The notes under the pieces are model-generated. The model did no database searches, was not told the DNA's origin, and saw nothing but the letters and a program-made list of their open reading frames with translations. Shown piece after piece: positions 43,600 to 52,389 of a DNA stretch of 64,000 bases. Within the stretch, counting starts at the first letter, position 1; every line of letters begins with the position of its first letter. A program made the translations under genes and the position numbers. Origin of the DNA: Nocardia spumae (GTDB taxonomy: Bacteria; Actinomycetota; Actinomycetes; Mycobacteriales; Mycobacteriaceae); the NCBI RefSeq assembly GCF_020733635.1, contig NZ_JAJFZL010000001.1, positions 2,046,001 to 2,110,000 on the forward strand, given 5' to 3'.

Positions 43600-45204
43600 T
43601 CACAGCGGCAGATCGCGCCTGCGCACCTTGCCGGTGGTGTTGCGGGGCAACCGATCCAGTACGCGCACGACCCGTGGCACCTTGTAGCCGGCGAGCCGGG
43701 TCCGGCACCACGCGAGGAGCGCGCCGGGATCGAATGCCGCGGGGTCGTGCACGACGACGAACGCGGCGCCGACCTCGCCGAGCCGGTCGTCCGGGATGCC
43801 GATCACGGCCGCCTCGGCGATACCGGGGTACTCCAGCAGGGCCTGCTCGACCTCGGCCGGATACACGTTGAAGCCGCCGGCGATGAACATGTTCTTCAAC
43901 CGGTCGGTGATGCGCAGGTAGCCCTCGGGATCCAGCGATCCGACATCGCCGGTGTGCAGCCATCCGGCGGAATCGACGGCGTGTGCGGTGGCCGCCGGAT
44001 CGTCGAGATATCCGCACATCACATTCGGCCCCCGCACCACGATCTCACCGGAGGTTCCGGACGGGACCACCCGGCCTTCGGCATCGACGATGCGAATCTC
44101 ACTGCCCGGCAACGACTTACCGACCGTGCGGGCGGTGCGCTCGGTGGGTTCGCCCGGTGCGCAGACCGTGACCACGCCGATGGATTCGGTGAGGCCGTAG
44201 GCGGTGAACACCTCGGCGGCTCCGAGTTCGGTGCGGATGCGCCCGACCAGCGACTCGGGAATGGCGGCGCCACCGGTGCCCGCCAGCCGCAGCGCCGGGA
44301 ACCTGGCCCCGACCCGCAGGAGATCGGTGAAAACCGTGGGCGGGCCGGCGAGTACGGTGATCCGCTCCCGGATCAGCACCTTCGCCGCCGACTCCGCCTC
44401 GAATATCGCCAGCGGCACCATGGTGGCCGCGCGCAGCAGGCAGGCCACGATGCCCGCCTTGTAGCCGAAGGTATGCGAGAACGGATTGACCAGTAGACAG
44501 CGATCGCCGTGGCGCAGCGTGACCGCATCCGCCCAACGGTCCAGCACGCTCAGGGTCCGGCGGTGCGTACTGAGCACCCCCTTGGGCGCGCCGGTGGTGC
44601 CCGAGGTGAACAGGACGTCGCAGATGTCGTCGGGATCGACTGTGGCCGTGCGTACTTCGGCCTCGGCGCGGGAGACCGAACGGGCCGCGGCGCGAAAGCG
44701 TGCCCAGTCGAGCAGCGGCGCCCGCGGTCCGGCGCCGTGCTCACTCGGCGCGGTCGCCGGCAGCAGCACGGTATGACGCAGATCGGGGAGCGGCCCTTGC
44801 TCGCTGAGCATCAGCGGGTAGTCGGTATCCAGGAATCCGCGCACCGTGAACAGCATCCGGCAGCGGGCGCGCCGCAAGATCGCCGCGGCCTCCGCACCGC
44901 GCAGGCGGGTGCCGAGGGGAACGAGGGTCGCGCCCGCACCCAGCATGCCGAGAGCGGTCGTTATCCAGTGCGCGCTGTTCGGCGCCCAGAGCGCGACCCG
45001 ATCGCCGGGCTCGATCCCGGTCGCGATCGCGGCGCGGGTCACCTCTCGGGCGGCCGCGTGCAGTTCGGCATAGGTCAGCCGGATGTTCGGCTCGACGATC
45101 GCCACGGTCGATCCGTAGCGGCGCGACATCTCGGCCAGCAGCGCCGGAATCGTCGCGGGAACCACGGTCGTCCGCGGATTCCGCGTGGTCTGTCTGTCCG
45201 CCAT
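43600..45204 (-). CDS. Acyl-CoA ligase, FadD3-like
   Basis: 534 aa. AMP-binding: LFTSGTTGAPKGVLSTH, TAYGLTES, WLHTGDVGSLDPEGYLRI, RLKNMFIAGGFNVYP and the catalytic Lys of NTTGKVRRRD. FadD3 activates the propionate-bearing indane left from steroid rings A/B removal (HIP); the neighbouring KstD, SDRs and hsaAD make that class of substrate plausible, but the sequence alone cannot fix it. ATG 45204; the frame extends upstream without homology. Divergent from the PPDK-like gene, convergent with the kstD operon. Confidence 0.88.
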   Translation of the reverse strand: MADRQTTRNPRTTVVPATIPALLAEMSRRYGSTVAIVEPNIRLTYAELHAAAREVTRAAIATGIEPGDRVALWAPNSAHWITTALGMLGAGATLVPLGTRLRGAEAAAILRRARCRMLFTVRGFLDTDYPLMLSEQGPLPDLRHTVLLPATAPSEHGAGPRAPLLDWARFRAAARSVSRAEAEVRTATVDPDDICDVLFTSGTTGAPKGVLSTHRRTLSVLDRWADAVTLRHGDRCLLVNPFSHTFGYKAGIVACLLRAATMVPLAIFEAESAAKVLIRERITVLAGPPTVFTDLLRVGARFPALRLAGTGGAAIPESLVGRIRTELGAAEVFTAYGLTESIGVVTVCAPGEPTERTARTVGKSLPGSEIRIVDAEGRVVPSGTSGEIVVRGPNVMCGYLDDPAATAHAVDSAGWLHTGDVGSLDPEGYLRITDRLKNMFIAGGFNVYPAEVEQALLEYPGIAEAAVIGIPDDRLGEVGAAFVVVHDPAAFDPGALLAWCRTRLAGYKVPRVVRVLDRLPRNTTGKVRRRDLPL

Positions 45205-45457
45205 CGCCGCCCGAGCACATCGTCGTGGGAACCGCGCCGGTCGCGCGCCGCTCACGGACCATCCTGCCGCAGGCCGGGGCCGGGGCCGGCCGATTCGCGG
45301 CATCGGTCCCGGTCAGTGGACCGCCGGTCCGGTCGCCGGGGAGTTATCCGCTGAGCGGGACGTCGGCTACTGGCGAGCACCCCTCGGGCGGCACTCTCGA
45401 AGGATGACCGGGGCGGCAGGGGGTTCGATGCCCCGATGGATGGACCGAAGGAGTGAC

Positions 45458-47587
45458 ATGACCGCGGGTGCGGAGCTGGCCCACCGATCCGAGACCGTCG
45501 TCGGACTGGACGGCAACTGCCCGCTGTCGCGGGAACGGATCGGTGGCAAGGCCTGGAGTATCAATCACATGCGCGGGCTCGGGCTGCCGGTACCGCCGGC
45601 ATTCGTGCTGACCACCGACGCGTGGCGTGATTTCACCGCACGGGGCGCGATCGCCGACGAGATCTGGCGGGCCGTCCGTGACGGTATCGCGACGCTCGAG
45701 CACGGGACCGGGCGCACCTTCGGGTCGACGCGAGCGCCGCTGCTGGTCTCGGTCCGATCGGGCGCCGCGGTGAGTATGCCCGGCATGATGGACACCGTCC
45801 TCAACCTCGGCATCAACGACGGTGTGGAGCAGGCGCTGGCCGCCGTGACCGGAAACGCCGGTTACGCCGCAGACACCCATCGGCGATTCCGGGAGCAGTA
45901 CCGCGAGACCGTGCTCGGTGTCGCCGACGGTGTGGTTCCGGTCGATCCGTGGGAGCAGTTGCGCGGTGCCATCACCGCCGTGTTCGGATCCTGGGACTCC
46001 CAGCGCGCCAAGGCCTATCGGCGCAACCGCGGCGTCGCCGACGATCTCGGCACCGCGGTCACCGTCCAGGCGATGGTCTTCGGAAATCTGGACGACGCCT
46101 CGGGCACGGGCGTGCTGTTCAGCCGCAATCCCAATACCGGCGACGGCCCGGCCTACGGCGAATGGCTGGTGGGCGGACAGGGCGAGGATGTGGTGTCCGG
46201 CCGAACCACGCCGCGACCGCTGGCCGATCTCGCCGCCACCCAGCCGGAGCTGCACCGGCGCCTGATCGAGGCCGCGGACCTGCTCGAACGCGATGGCCGC
46301 GATATTCAGGACATCGAGTTCACGGTGGAATCGGAAACCTTGTGGCTGCTGCAGTCGCGTCCGGCGAAACGTTCGGCGCGGGCGGCGGTACGGGCCGCGG
46401 TCGCGATGGTGGCCGAAGAGCTGATCTCCGCCGAGGAGGCCGTGCAGCGGGTCAGCGCCGAGCAGATCCGGGTCGTCCTGCGCCCGGCGAGCACTGCCGC
46501 CGATGCGGGACAGGCTCTCGCCCGAGGCGAATCCGCCTGTCCCGGCGTGGCTTTCGGTCTGGTGGTCACCGACCCCGACGAGGCCGAGGCGCGGGCGCAG
46601 GCGGGTGAGGACGTCATCCTGGTGCGGCCCACCACCAGCCCCGACGATCTGCCCGGCATGATCGCCGCCCGCGCGGTGGTCACCGAATCCGGTGGCGCCA
46701 CCTCGCACGCCGCGCTGGTGAGCCGCGAACTGGGCCGGCCCTGTGTCGTCGGCTGCGGTCCCGGTGTGGTCGCGGCCCTGGCCGGGCGCCGGGTCACCGT
46801 GGACGGTGGCGCCGCGGTGGTGTGGGACGGTGAAGTGGCCGGGGGTGCGGTCGATCCCGCCGCACTCGACGATGTGCGCAGACTGGCCGCCTGGGCCGGT
46901 GTGACACCCGAGGAGCTGGCCCGATCCGCGGACACCGAGCCGGAAGATGCCTGGGCGCAGACGGTTACCCGCGCGGTGAGCGATCTCGAGCTCGTTCGCC
47001 TCATCGGTGTCAAGGGCCGGGTGCGCAGCGATGCGGTCGCCGCCAGTCTGGGCGGTGACGTCGCCGAGATCGCCGCCCGGTGCGCGGATCTGATTTCCGG
47101 TGGCCTGTGCGCCGACACCCCCGCGGGGCTGCGGCTCACTCCCGACGGGCGGCAACGACTGGACACGCTGCTGACCGCCGAGCGCGCGACGGTCGATGCC
47201 ACGGCGATGACCGCGGCCTACGCGGATTTCTGCGTGGTCAACGCCGAACTCAAGGACATCGTGACCGCCTGGCAGATGAAGGATGCGGCCACCCCCAACG
47301 ATCACGGCGACGCCGAATACGATGCGGCGGTGCTGGATCGGCTCACCGACCTGCATCGGCGGGTACGCCCGCTGGCCGGGCGTCTGGGCTGGATCGCCCC
47401 GCGGCTGGCCCGATACCGCGACCGGCTCGATCTGGCCGTCGAGCGGATCGGCGGCGGCGATCACACCTGGGTGGCGCGCCCGATCATGGACAGCTATCAC
47501 ACGGTGTGGTTCGAACTGCACGAAGATCTGATCGGCCTGTGCGGACTGAGCCGTGCCGACGAGGCGGCGGCCGGTCGTGCCGAATAA
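45458..47587 (+). CDS. Pyruvate phosphate dikinase-like enzyme lacking the PEP barrel
   Basis: 709 aa. PPDK N-terminal ATP-grasp domain: RIGGKAWSINHMRGLGLPVP, VSVRSGAAVSMPGMMDTVLN, GTGVLFSRNP, DIQDIEFTVES. Swivelling domain about 365-470 with TESGGATSHAALVSRELG (phospho-His about 417). Instead of the roughly 340-residue C-terminal PEP/pyruvate barrel there is a helical domain of about 230 residues. So it is a truncated or reorganised PPDK, and pyruvate-PEP interconversion needs another subunit or a different acceptor. ATG 45458 has AAGGAG four bases upstream. Next gene, a phosphatase, overlaps by 11 bases. Confidence 0.88.
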   Translation: MTAGAELAHRSETVVGLDGNCPLSRERIGGKAWSINHMRGLGLPVPPAFVLTTDAWRDFTARGAIADEIWRAVRDGIATLEHGTGRTFGSTRAPLLVSVRSGAAVSMPGMMDTVLNLGINDGVEQALAAVTGNAGYAADTHRRFREQYRETVLGVADGVVPVDPWEQLRGAITAVFGSWDSQRAKAYRRNRGVADDLGTAVTVQAMVFGNLDDASGTGVLFSRNPNTGDGPAYGEWLVGGQGEDVVSGRTTPRPLADLAATQPELHRRLIEAADLLERDGRDIQDIEFTVESETLWLLQSRPAKRSARAAVRAAVAMVAEELISAEEAVQRVSAEQIRVVLRPASTAADAGQALARGESACPGVAFGLVVTDPDEAEARAQAGEDVILVRPTTSPDDLPGMIAARAVVTESGGATSHAALVSRELGRPCVVGCGPGVVAALAGRRVTVDGGAAVVWDGEVAGGAVDPAALDDVRRLAAWAGVTPEELARSADTEPEDAWAQTVTRAVSDLELVRLIGVKGRVRSDAVAASLGGDVAEIAARCADLISGGLCADTPAGLRLTPDGRQRLDTLLTAERATVDATAMTAAYADFCVVNAELKDIVTAWQMKDAATPNDHGDAEYDAAVLDRLTDLHRRVRPLAGRLGWIAPRLARYRDRLDLAVERIGGGDHTWVARPIMDSYHTVWFELHEDLIGLCGLSRADEAAAGRAE

Positions 47588-48359
47588 TCCGATCACCACC
47601 TCGGCCGCCGCGGCCCGGCGCTGGGTCGATTTCGCCGAGATCGACAACATGCGCGACCTGGGCGGACTTCCGGTAACCGGTGGCGGCGCCACGCGTTTCG
47701 GGGTGGCACTGCGGTCGAGCACCCTGCAGCAGGCCACCGAGGCGGATCTGGCGCTGCTGCTGGGCACGCTCGGGCTGCGTACGCTGATCGATCTGCGGCT
47801 GCCCGACGAGGTCGAGCGGGAGGGGTACGGTCTGCTCGCCGATACCACGATCGACAAGGTCAACCTGCCGGTACGCAAGTCGCCGCAATCCTCCTTGGCG
47901 GCCAGGGATCTGGTACCGGACAAGTCGCGGGTGGATCTGGCCGCCCTGTACGGCGCGCTGCTGGCGGGCAGCCCGGCCGAGATCGTGGCCGCGGTGCGGC
48001 TGGTCGCCGATCCCGATCGGCAGGCCGTGGTCTTCCACTGCGCGGCGGGCAAGGACCGCACCGGAGTCCTGGCGGCGGTGCTGCTGGACGCGGTGGGAGT
48101 GGCGCCGGAGGTGATCGCCGCGGACTACGTGCTGACCAACGAGCGCATGGCGCGCGTCCGCAACCGGCTCGACGCCCTGGGCTCCTACACGGGCCTGCCG
48201 CCGGCCGACACCGGGATTCTGGCCGTCGACCCGGCGGTGATGCTGAACTTCCTCGGCGCGCTGCGTCGCGACCACGGTGGTGCCGCCCGCTGGCTGCTCG
48301 AACACGGGCTCACCGGCGCGCAACTGGCGATGTTGCGGGCCGCGCTGGTCGCCGAGTAA
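47577..48359 (+). CDS. Tyrosine/dual-specificity protein phosphatase
   Basis: 260 aa. Cysteine-based phosphatase: the P-loop FHCAAGKDRTGVLAAVLL fits HCx5R with an extra Lys as in PtpB-like enzymes that also act on phosphoinositides. NMRDLGGLPVTGGG and LIDLRLPDEVE are typical of the Y_phosphatase3 family. No signal peptide, so cytosolic. GTG 47577 is used; an earlier in-frame GTG at 47553 is possible, and the gene overlaps the PPDK-like stop by 11 bases, so the two are coupled. A relation between phosphotransfer and phosphatase activity is suggested by this coupling only. A secreted paralogue is encoded at 54962-55894. Confidence 0.88.
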   Translation: MPNNPITTSAAAARRWVDFAEIDNMRDLGGLPVTGGGATRFGVALRSSTLQQATEADLALLLGTLGLRTLIDLRLPDEVEREGYGLLADTTIDKVNLPVRKSPQSSLAARDLVPDKSRVDLAALYGALLAGSPAEIVAAVRLVADPDRQAVVFHCAAGKDRTGVLAAVLLDAVGVAPEVIAADYVLTNERMARVRNRLDALGSYTGLPPADTGILAVDPAVMLNFLGALRRDHGGAARWLLEHGLTGAQLAMLRAALVAE

Positions 48360-48368
48360 CGGCGGGCA

Positions 48369-48554
48369 TCACCTGGAATAGTCGCGGAAGGTCATCACGA
48401 ACGCCACCGCGGCTATCGCGAACAGTGCGATGTAGGCGAGTACCTGCAGCGCGACATTCGCCAGGTTGTGCACCCCCAGCCCCAAGAGCAGGACGGCCAG
48501 CAACAACACCACCCCGTAGAACGGTGTGCGCTGGGGGTGGTCTCCCATACCCAT
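48369..48554 (-). CDS. Small two-helix membrane protein
   Basis: 61 aa. Start ATG 48554 (a second ATG is six bases in). Two hydrophobic segments, FYGVVLLLAVLLLGLGVHN and VLAYIALFAIAAVAFVMTF, separated by a short loop, with FRDYSR at the end. Unknown function; no ribosome site is clear, so the start is uncertain. It converges with the phosphatase gene. Confidence 0.55.
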   Translation of the reverse strand: MGMGDHPQRTPFYGVVLLLAVLLLGLGVHNLANVALQVLAYIALFAIAAVAFVMTFRDYSR

Positions 48555-48684
48555 AATCGAAAAGTACCCGATCAGGGCGAAATCCGACAGCCCTGCCCGC
48601 GGCCTCGTTCCGCGAATCGCCGGCCCTGCCGGGGCCGGCGATCCATGGAAGAATTCGAGATCGAGCCGCCATCGGGAGGTAAGT

Positions 48685-49140
48685 ATGTCGACCCAGCCGC
48701 TGACCCGGCAGACCTTCGACACCGTGGTGTCGACCCATGCGATCGTGCTCGTCGACTTCTGGGCGTCCTGGTGCGGCTGGTGCACCCGCTTCGCGCCGAT
48801 CTACGCCGAATCCGCGGCCCTGCATCGCGAGATCGTGCACGCCACCGTCGACACCGAGGCGGAGCCGGCACTGACCGCCGCCGCCCAGATCGCCAGCCTG
48901 CCGACGCTGCTCGCCTTCCGTGAGGGGCTGCTGGTCTACTCCGACCCGGGCTTCCGGACCGCCGCCCAGCTCGAGGACGTGGTCCAGCAGGTCCGCTGGC
49001 TGGATATGGACGAGGTGCGCCGAGAGCTCGGTGTGCGCAATCCGGCCCAGGCCCCGGCGCATCCGGCCCCCGTCCCCGCCCGCGCGGGACTCGCCGCCGG
49101 GCCCGGCGACTACGGCTGGCCGGGCCTGCGTTCTCGATGA
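48685..49140 (+). CDS. Thioredoxin-family protein
   Basis: 151 aa, thioredoxin fold with DFWASWCGWCTRFAPIYAES: the redox CxxC is CGWC (rather than the usual CGPC), which changes its redox potential. The cis-Pro lies in SLPTLLAFREG. The last 40 residues are Pro/Ala-rich. ATG 48685 follows GGGAGGT. No signal peptide, so a cytosolic thiol-disulfide protein. Confidence 0.92.
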   Translation: MSTQPLTRQTFDTVVSTHAIVLVDFWASWCGWCTRFAPIYAESAALHREIVHATVDTEAEPALTAAAQIASLPTLLAFREGLLVYSDPGFRTAAQLEDVVQQVRWLDMDEVRRELGVRNPAQAPAHPAPVPARAGLAAGPGDYGWPGLRSR

Positions 49141-49165
49141 CCGCGCCGGTCATCGGTCCGTTCGT

Positions 49166-49771
49166 TCAATCGAGCAGGTCCGCGACGGTGGGACAGATCA
49201 AGCCGAACAGATCGCCGACGGTGGTCAGGGCGGCGGTGTGCAGTACATCCGCCGGCAGTGGTGTCCGATCGGGTGCGGCCAGGGCGCGGGTGGCACAGGC
49301 CTCGGCGACCACCGTAGGCCGGTAGCCCCGATTGAACGCGCCCTGGGCGGTGAACGCGACGCACAGATGGGTCATGAATCCGGCCAGCACCAGATCCGGT
49401 CCGGCCCCGGCGCTTCGCAGCGTGTCGTGCAGGTCGGTCTCGTGGAACGCGTCGGGAAAGTTCTTGACCACCACCGGTTCTCCGGCTTCGGGGGCGACAT
49501 CGGCGATGATCGCGCCGATCTCGGCCCGGATGTCGTAGGGCGTGCCCGGCCCGGCGTCGTTGACGATGTGCACGATCGGGCGCCCCAGCTCGCGGGCCGC
49601 GCTCAGCAGCCGGGCACCGGCGACAAGGGCCGCATCGGCGTTGGGGAGCGCCATCACGCCCTCCCGGTAGGTGTTCTGGAAATCGATCATCACGACAGTG
49701 GCGTCGGCCAGCCGGGGGAGCCCGTCGTCGAGGCCGGAGACCTGGCGCAGGGGGGTGGAGACAGCGGACAT
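49166..49771 (-). CDS. Isochorismatase-family cysteine hydrolase
   Basis: 201 aa. VVMIDFQNTYREG (catalytic Asp), VVVKNFPDAFHETDL (catalytic Lys) and LVLAGFMTHLCVAFTAQGAF (nucleophile Cys, plus cis-peptide) form the isochorismatase-like triad. Hydrolyses an amide or vinyl ether; substrate unknown. ATG 49771 follows AAGGAAAGAAGG. On the same strand, the AraC/GlxA regulator gene lies 109 bases upstream and may control it. Confidence 0.9.
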   Translation of the reverse strand: MSAVSTPLRQVSGLDDGLPRLADATVVMIDFQNTYREGVMALPNADAALVAGARLLSAARELGRPIVHIVNDAGPGTPYDIRAEIGAIIADVAPEAGEPVVVKNFPDAFHETDLHDTLRSAGAGPDLVLAGFMTHLCVAFTAQGAFNRGYRPTVVAEACATRALAAPDRTPLPADVLHTAALTTVGDLFGLICPTVADLLD

Positions 49772-49880
49772 GAGTGCCTTCTTTCCTTGGGGGGCAGTGT
49801 TTTCGGGCAGGACGAAGCGCCGGGCCCGGCAGGGTGCCGGGCTCGGTGGTCGTCCGGATATCAGGCCGGGGCGCGCACGA

Positions 49881-50864
49881 TCAGGCCGTGGTGCGGAACC
49901 GCCGGCGATAGGCGCCGGGGCCGGTGCCCAGGCGCCGCAGGAAGGCCCGATGCAATGTCTCGACCGAGCCCAGTCCGGCACCGTGTGCGATCCGCGGCAA
50001 GGGCAGATCGCTGGTTTCGAGCAGGCGACGGGCGGCCTCGACGCGGGCGGCCTCCACATAGGTGGCCACTGTGAGACCCATCTCCTGCCGGAATACGCGC
50101 GCGAAATGCCTCTCGCTCAGGCACATTCGGGCCGCCAGCGCGGCGGCGGACAAATCGGCGTCGAGATTCTCGGCGATGTAGGTCCGTAGTTCGTCGATAT
50201 CGCGGCGGGCCGGAGCCGGTCGGCTCAACGGCACACTGAACTGGCTCTGGCCACCCTGCCGGCGCAGGTAGACGACGAGCTGGCGGGCCACCGACAGGGC
50301 CAACTCCTCACCGCGGTCCTCGGCGACCAGGGCCATCGCCAGATCCAGGCAGGCGCTGATACCGGCGCCCGTCCAGACCCGTCCCGAGCGCACGAAGATC
50401 GGATCCGGATCCACTGTGACCCGCGGATGGTCGGTGGCCAGTTGCCCGGCGGTCGACCAGTGCGTGGTGGCCGTCTTCCCGTCCAGCAATCCGGCGGCCG
50501 CCAGCAGATGCGCCCCCACACAGACCGATGCGATCCGGCCGGTGCGCGGCGCGATCTCGCGCAGCCAGCGCACCACCTCGTCGTCGACCCGGGCAACCGG
50601 TCCGTCCGGGGAGGGATCCACCGCTCCCGGCACGATCAGAGTGTCGATGGCCGTATCGATATCGGAGAACGCGAGATCGGTCAGTACTCGCACGCCCGCC
50701 GAGGTGCGGACCGCCCCGTGATCCGGTCCGGCCAGCAGCACCTCGTAGCCGGCGGTGCCCCCGCTCTCCCGATTGGCCAGCGCGAACACCTCCGCCGGCC
50801 CGGTGACGTCGAGCAGATCCACGTCCGGAAAGGCCGCGATGACCACACGATGCTTCGATGACAT
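49881..50864 (-). CDS. GlxA-family AraC regulator
   Basis: 327 aa. N-terminal DJ-1/PfpI-like domain (about 1-175): VVIAAFPDVDLLDVTGPAEV, TGRIASVCVGAHLLAAAGLLDG with Cys in the nucleophile position. C-terminal AraC double HTH (about 215-320): AALAARMCLSERHFARVFRQ and RIAHGAGLGSVETLHRAFLR. Acts as activator or repressor responding to an amide or small metabolite. The ATG 50864 is preceded by a GGGGGA track. Likely regulates the isochorismatase gene downstream. Confidence 0.9.
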   Translation of the reverse strand: MSSKHRVVIAAFPDVDLLDVTGPAEVFALANRESGGTAGYEVLLAGPDHGAVRTSAGVRVLTDLAFSDIDTAIDTLIVPGAVDPSPDGPVARVDDEVVRWLREIAPRTGRIASVCVGAHLLAAAGLLDGKTATTHWSTAGQLATDHPRVTVDPDPIFVRSGRVWTGAGISACLDLAMALVAEDRGEELALSVARQLVVYLRRQGGQSQFSVPLSRPAPARRDIDELRTYIAENLDADLSAAALAARMCLSERHFARVFRQEMGLTVATYVEAARVEAARRLLETSDLPLPRIAHGAGLGSVETLHRAFLRRLGTGPGAYRRRFRTTA

Positions 50865-50923
50865 TCCCCCATCCTGTGGGTTACCCGGCCGTGACCGCAA
50901 CGACGGATAACTGCCGGATCCGG

Positions 50924-52318
50924 TCATGCGCGGGTGCGGAACGCCCATCCGGCGCCCGCCGCGAGCATCCCCATGGCAACCATGTACAGCCAGCCGAGCC
51001 GGAAATCGGCGAGATCGGCGGTGGTGGTGCGCGCGAAGATCGCGGTCAGGACGGCGACGCCGAGGGCGGAGCTGGTCTGGCGCGCCATCATCGAGGTGCC
51101 CGACCCCAGCGACAGCTGATCCGGCGGCAGGAGCGCGGAGGCGCCGAACAGCGGCGGCTGCAGCAGGGCGGTGCTGACTCCGGCCAGGACCGCGCCCGGC
51201 AGGAACATCACCGCGTAGGACGTGCTGGTCCCGGCCAGCGCGAGCCACCACCCCGCACCGGCGGCGATGGTGAGGCCGCCCAGCGTGGCCGACGCGCGGG
51301 CTCCGATACGGGCGACGACGCGACCCGACAGCGGCGACACCAGCAGACAGCTGATCGGGATGGGCGCGATGCCCAGGCTGGCTCGCAGTTCGGGATAATG
51401 CCATTGCCCGGTGAGATACAGCGTGCCCGACAGCAGCAGCGCCGCGAAGGCCAGGTAGTAGCAGAACACCCCGAGTGTCGCGATGCGAAACATCCGGTGG
51501 CGCAACACCACCGGGCTCACCACCGGATCCGGATGGTGGCGGACGTGGTAGGTGAACGCGGCCGCCAGTCCGAACGCCGCGCCCAGTGCCGCCAGCGTCG
51601 GCGCCGACCCGTAACCCCAGGCCGCGGCCTGGACGAAGACGGTGGTCAGTGCCGCGGTGGCGCCGAGCATCAGGGCGGCGCCGAGGAGATCGAGCCGGCG
51701 CCGCACCCGGGCCCGGATATCCGGCAGCACCCGCAATCCGAACCCGACGGCCGCGACGGTGATCGGGACGTTCAACCAGAAGATCCACTGCCAGCCGAAT
51801 CCGAGCAGGAGTCCGCCGATCACCGGTCCGCTACTGGCGCCCGCGGCGGCGATCGCCGTCCAGATCCCCATCACGGTCGCGTGTTCGCGGGGATCGAAAC
51901 ACGGCAGTACCAGCCCCAGCCCGGTGGGCACCAGCAGTGCCGCGGCGACGGCCTGCAGGACCCGGGCCGCGATCAGGAAGGACAGTGTCGGAGCCAGTGC
52001 GCAGCCGATCGACGCGATACCGAAAAGCGCTGTGCCGACCAGGAATCCGCGGCGGCGACCGGTGTCGTCGGACAGTCGCCCGGCCGGGACCAGCAAGGCC
52101 GCCATCACGATGGTGTAGGCGTTGAGCACCCAGGACACCGAACTCGCGGCGGCGCCCGGGAACGAATGCCGCAGGGTCGGAAAGGCGACCGTCACCGCGA
52201 ACAGATCGAGGATCGCGAGGTACTGCGCGACGCTCGCCACCGCGAGGACTCGCCAGCGCCGCGGAGATTCGAACAGTGAGGCGGGATCCGCCGACCGGAG
52301 AGTGTCCGTAATCATCAT
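50924..52318 (-). CDS. MFS transporter, DHA2 (EmrB/QacA) type
   Basis: 464 aa integral membrane protein; about 13-14 hydrophobic helices. LAILDLFAVTVAFPTLRHSF (motif D1 region), VPAGRLSDDTGRRRGF (motif A), SGPVIGGLLLGFGWQWIFWL (motif C) are DHA2 drug/proton antiporter signatures. Probable exporter of hydrophobic compounds. It starts ATG 52318 (or 52315) and is divergent from the AraC regulator at 52390; the shared gap contains a palindrome next to the start. Confidence 0.93.
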   Translation of the reverse strand: MMITDTLRSADPASLFESPRRWRVLAVASVAQYLAILDLFAVTVAFPTLRHSFPGAAASSVSWVLNAYTIVMAALLVPAGRLSDDTGRRRGFLVGTALFGIASIGCALAPTLSFLIAARVLQAVAAALLVPTGLGLVLPCFDPREHATVMGIWTAIAAAGASSGPVIGGLLLGFGWQWIFWLNVPITVAAVGFGLRVLPDIRARVRRRLDLLGAALMLGATAALTTVFVQAAAWGYGSAPTLAALGAAFGLAAAFTYHVRHHPDPVVSPVVLRHRMFRIATLGVFCYYLAFAALLLSGTLYLTGQWHYPELRASLGIAPIPISCLLVSPLSGRVVARIGARASATLGGLTIAAGAGWWLALAGTSTSYAVMFLPGAVLAGVSTALLQPPLFGASALLPPDQLSLGSGTSMMARQTSSALGVAVLTAIFARTTTADLADFRLGWLYMVAMGMLAAGAGWAFRTRA

Positions 52319-52337
52319 GATTGAAACTATTCAGTCA
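52318..52337. promoter_or_regulatory. Operator candidate between exporter and AraC gene
   Basis: TGATTGAA-ACTA-TTCAGTCA, 7 of 8 positions symmetrical, beginning at the exporter start codon and 52 bases from the AraC-type gene start. Suggests that the divergent regulator controls the exporter. Confidence 0.55.
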
Positions 52338-52389
52338 CCGAACAGGGAATTCGAGTGGCGAATATGCCACTATGCGCTAGATTTTGGAC

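Noticed and set aside
45344..48061. A 905-residue minus-strand frame across the PPDK-like gene
   Set aside because: Shadow of the PPDK-like and phosphatase genes; Gly/Gln/His/Asp-rich with no domain, no start context.
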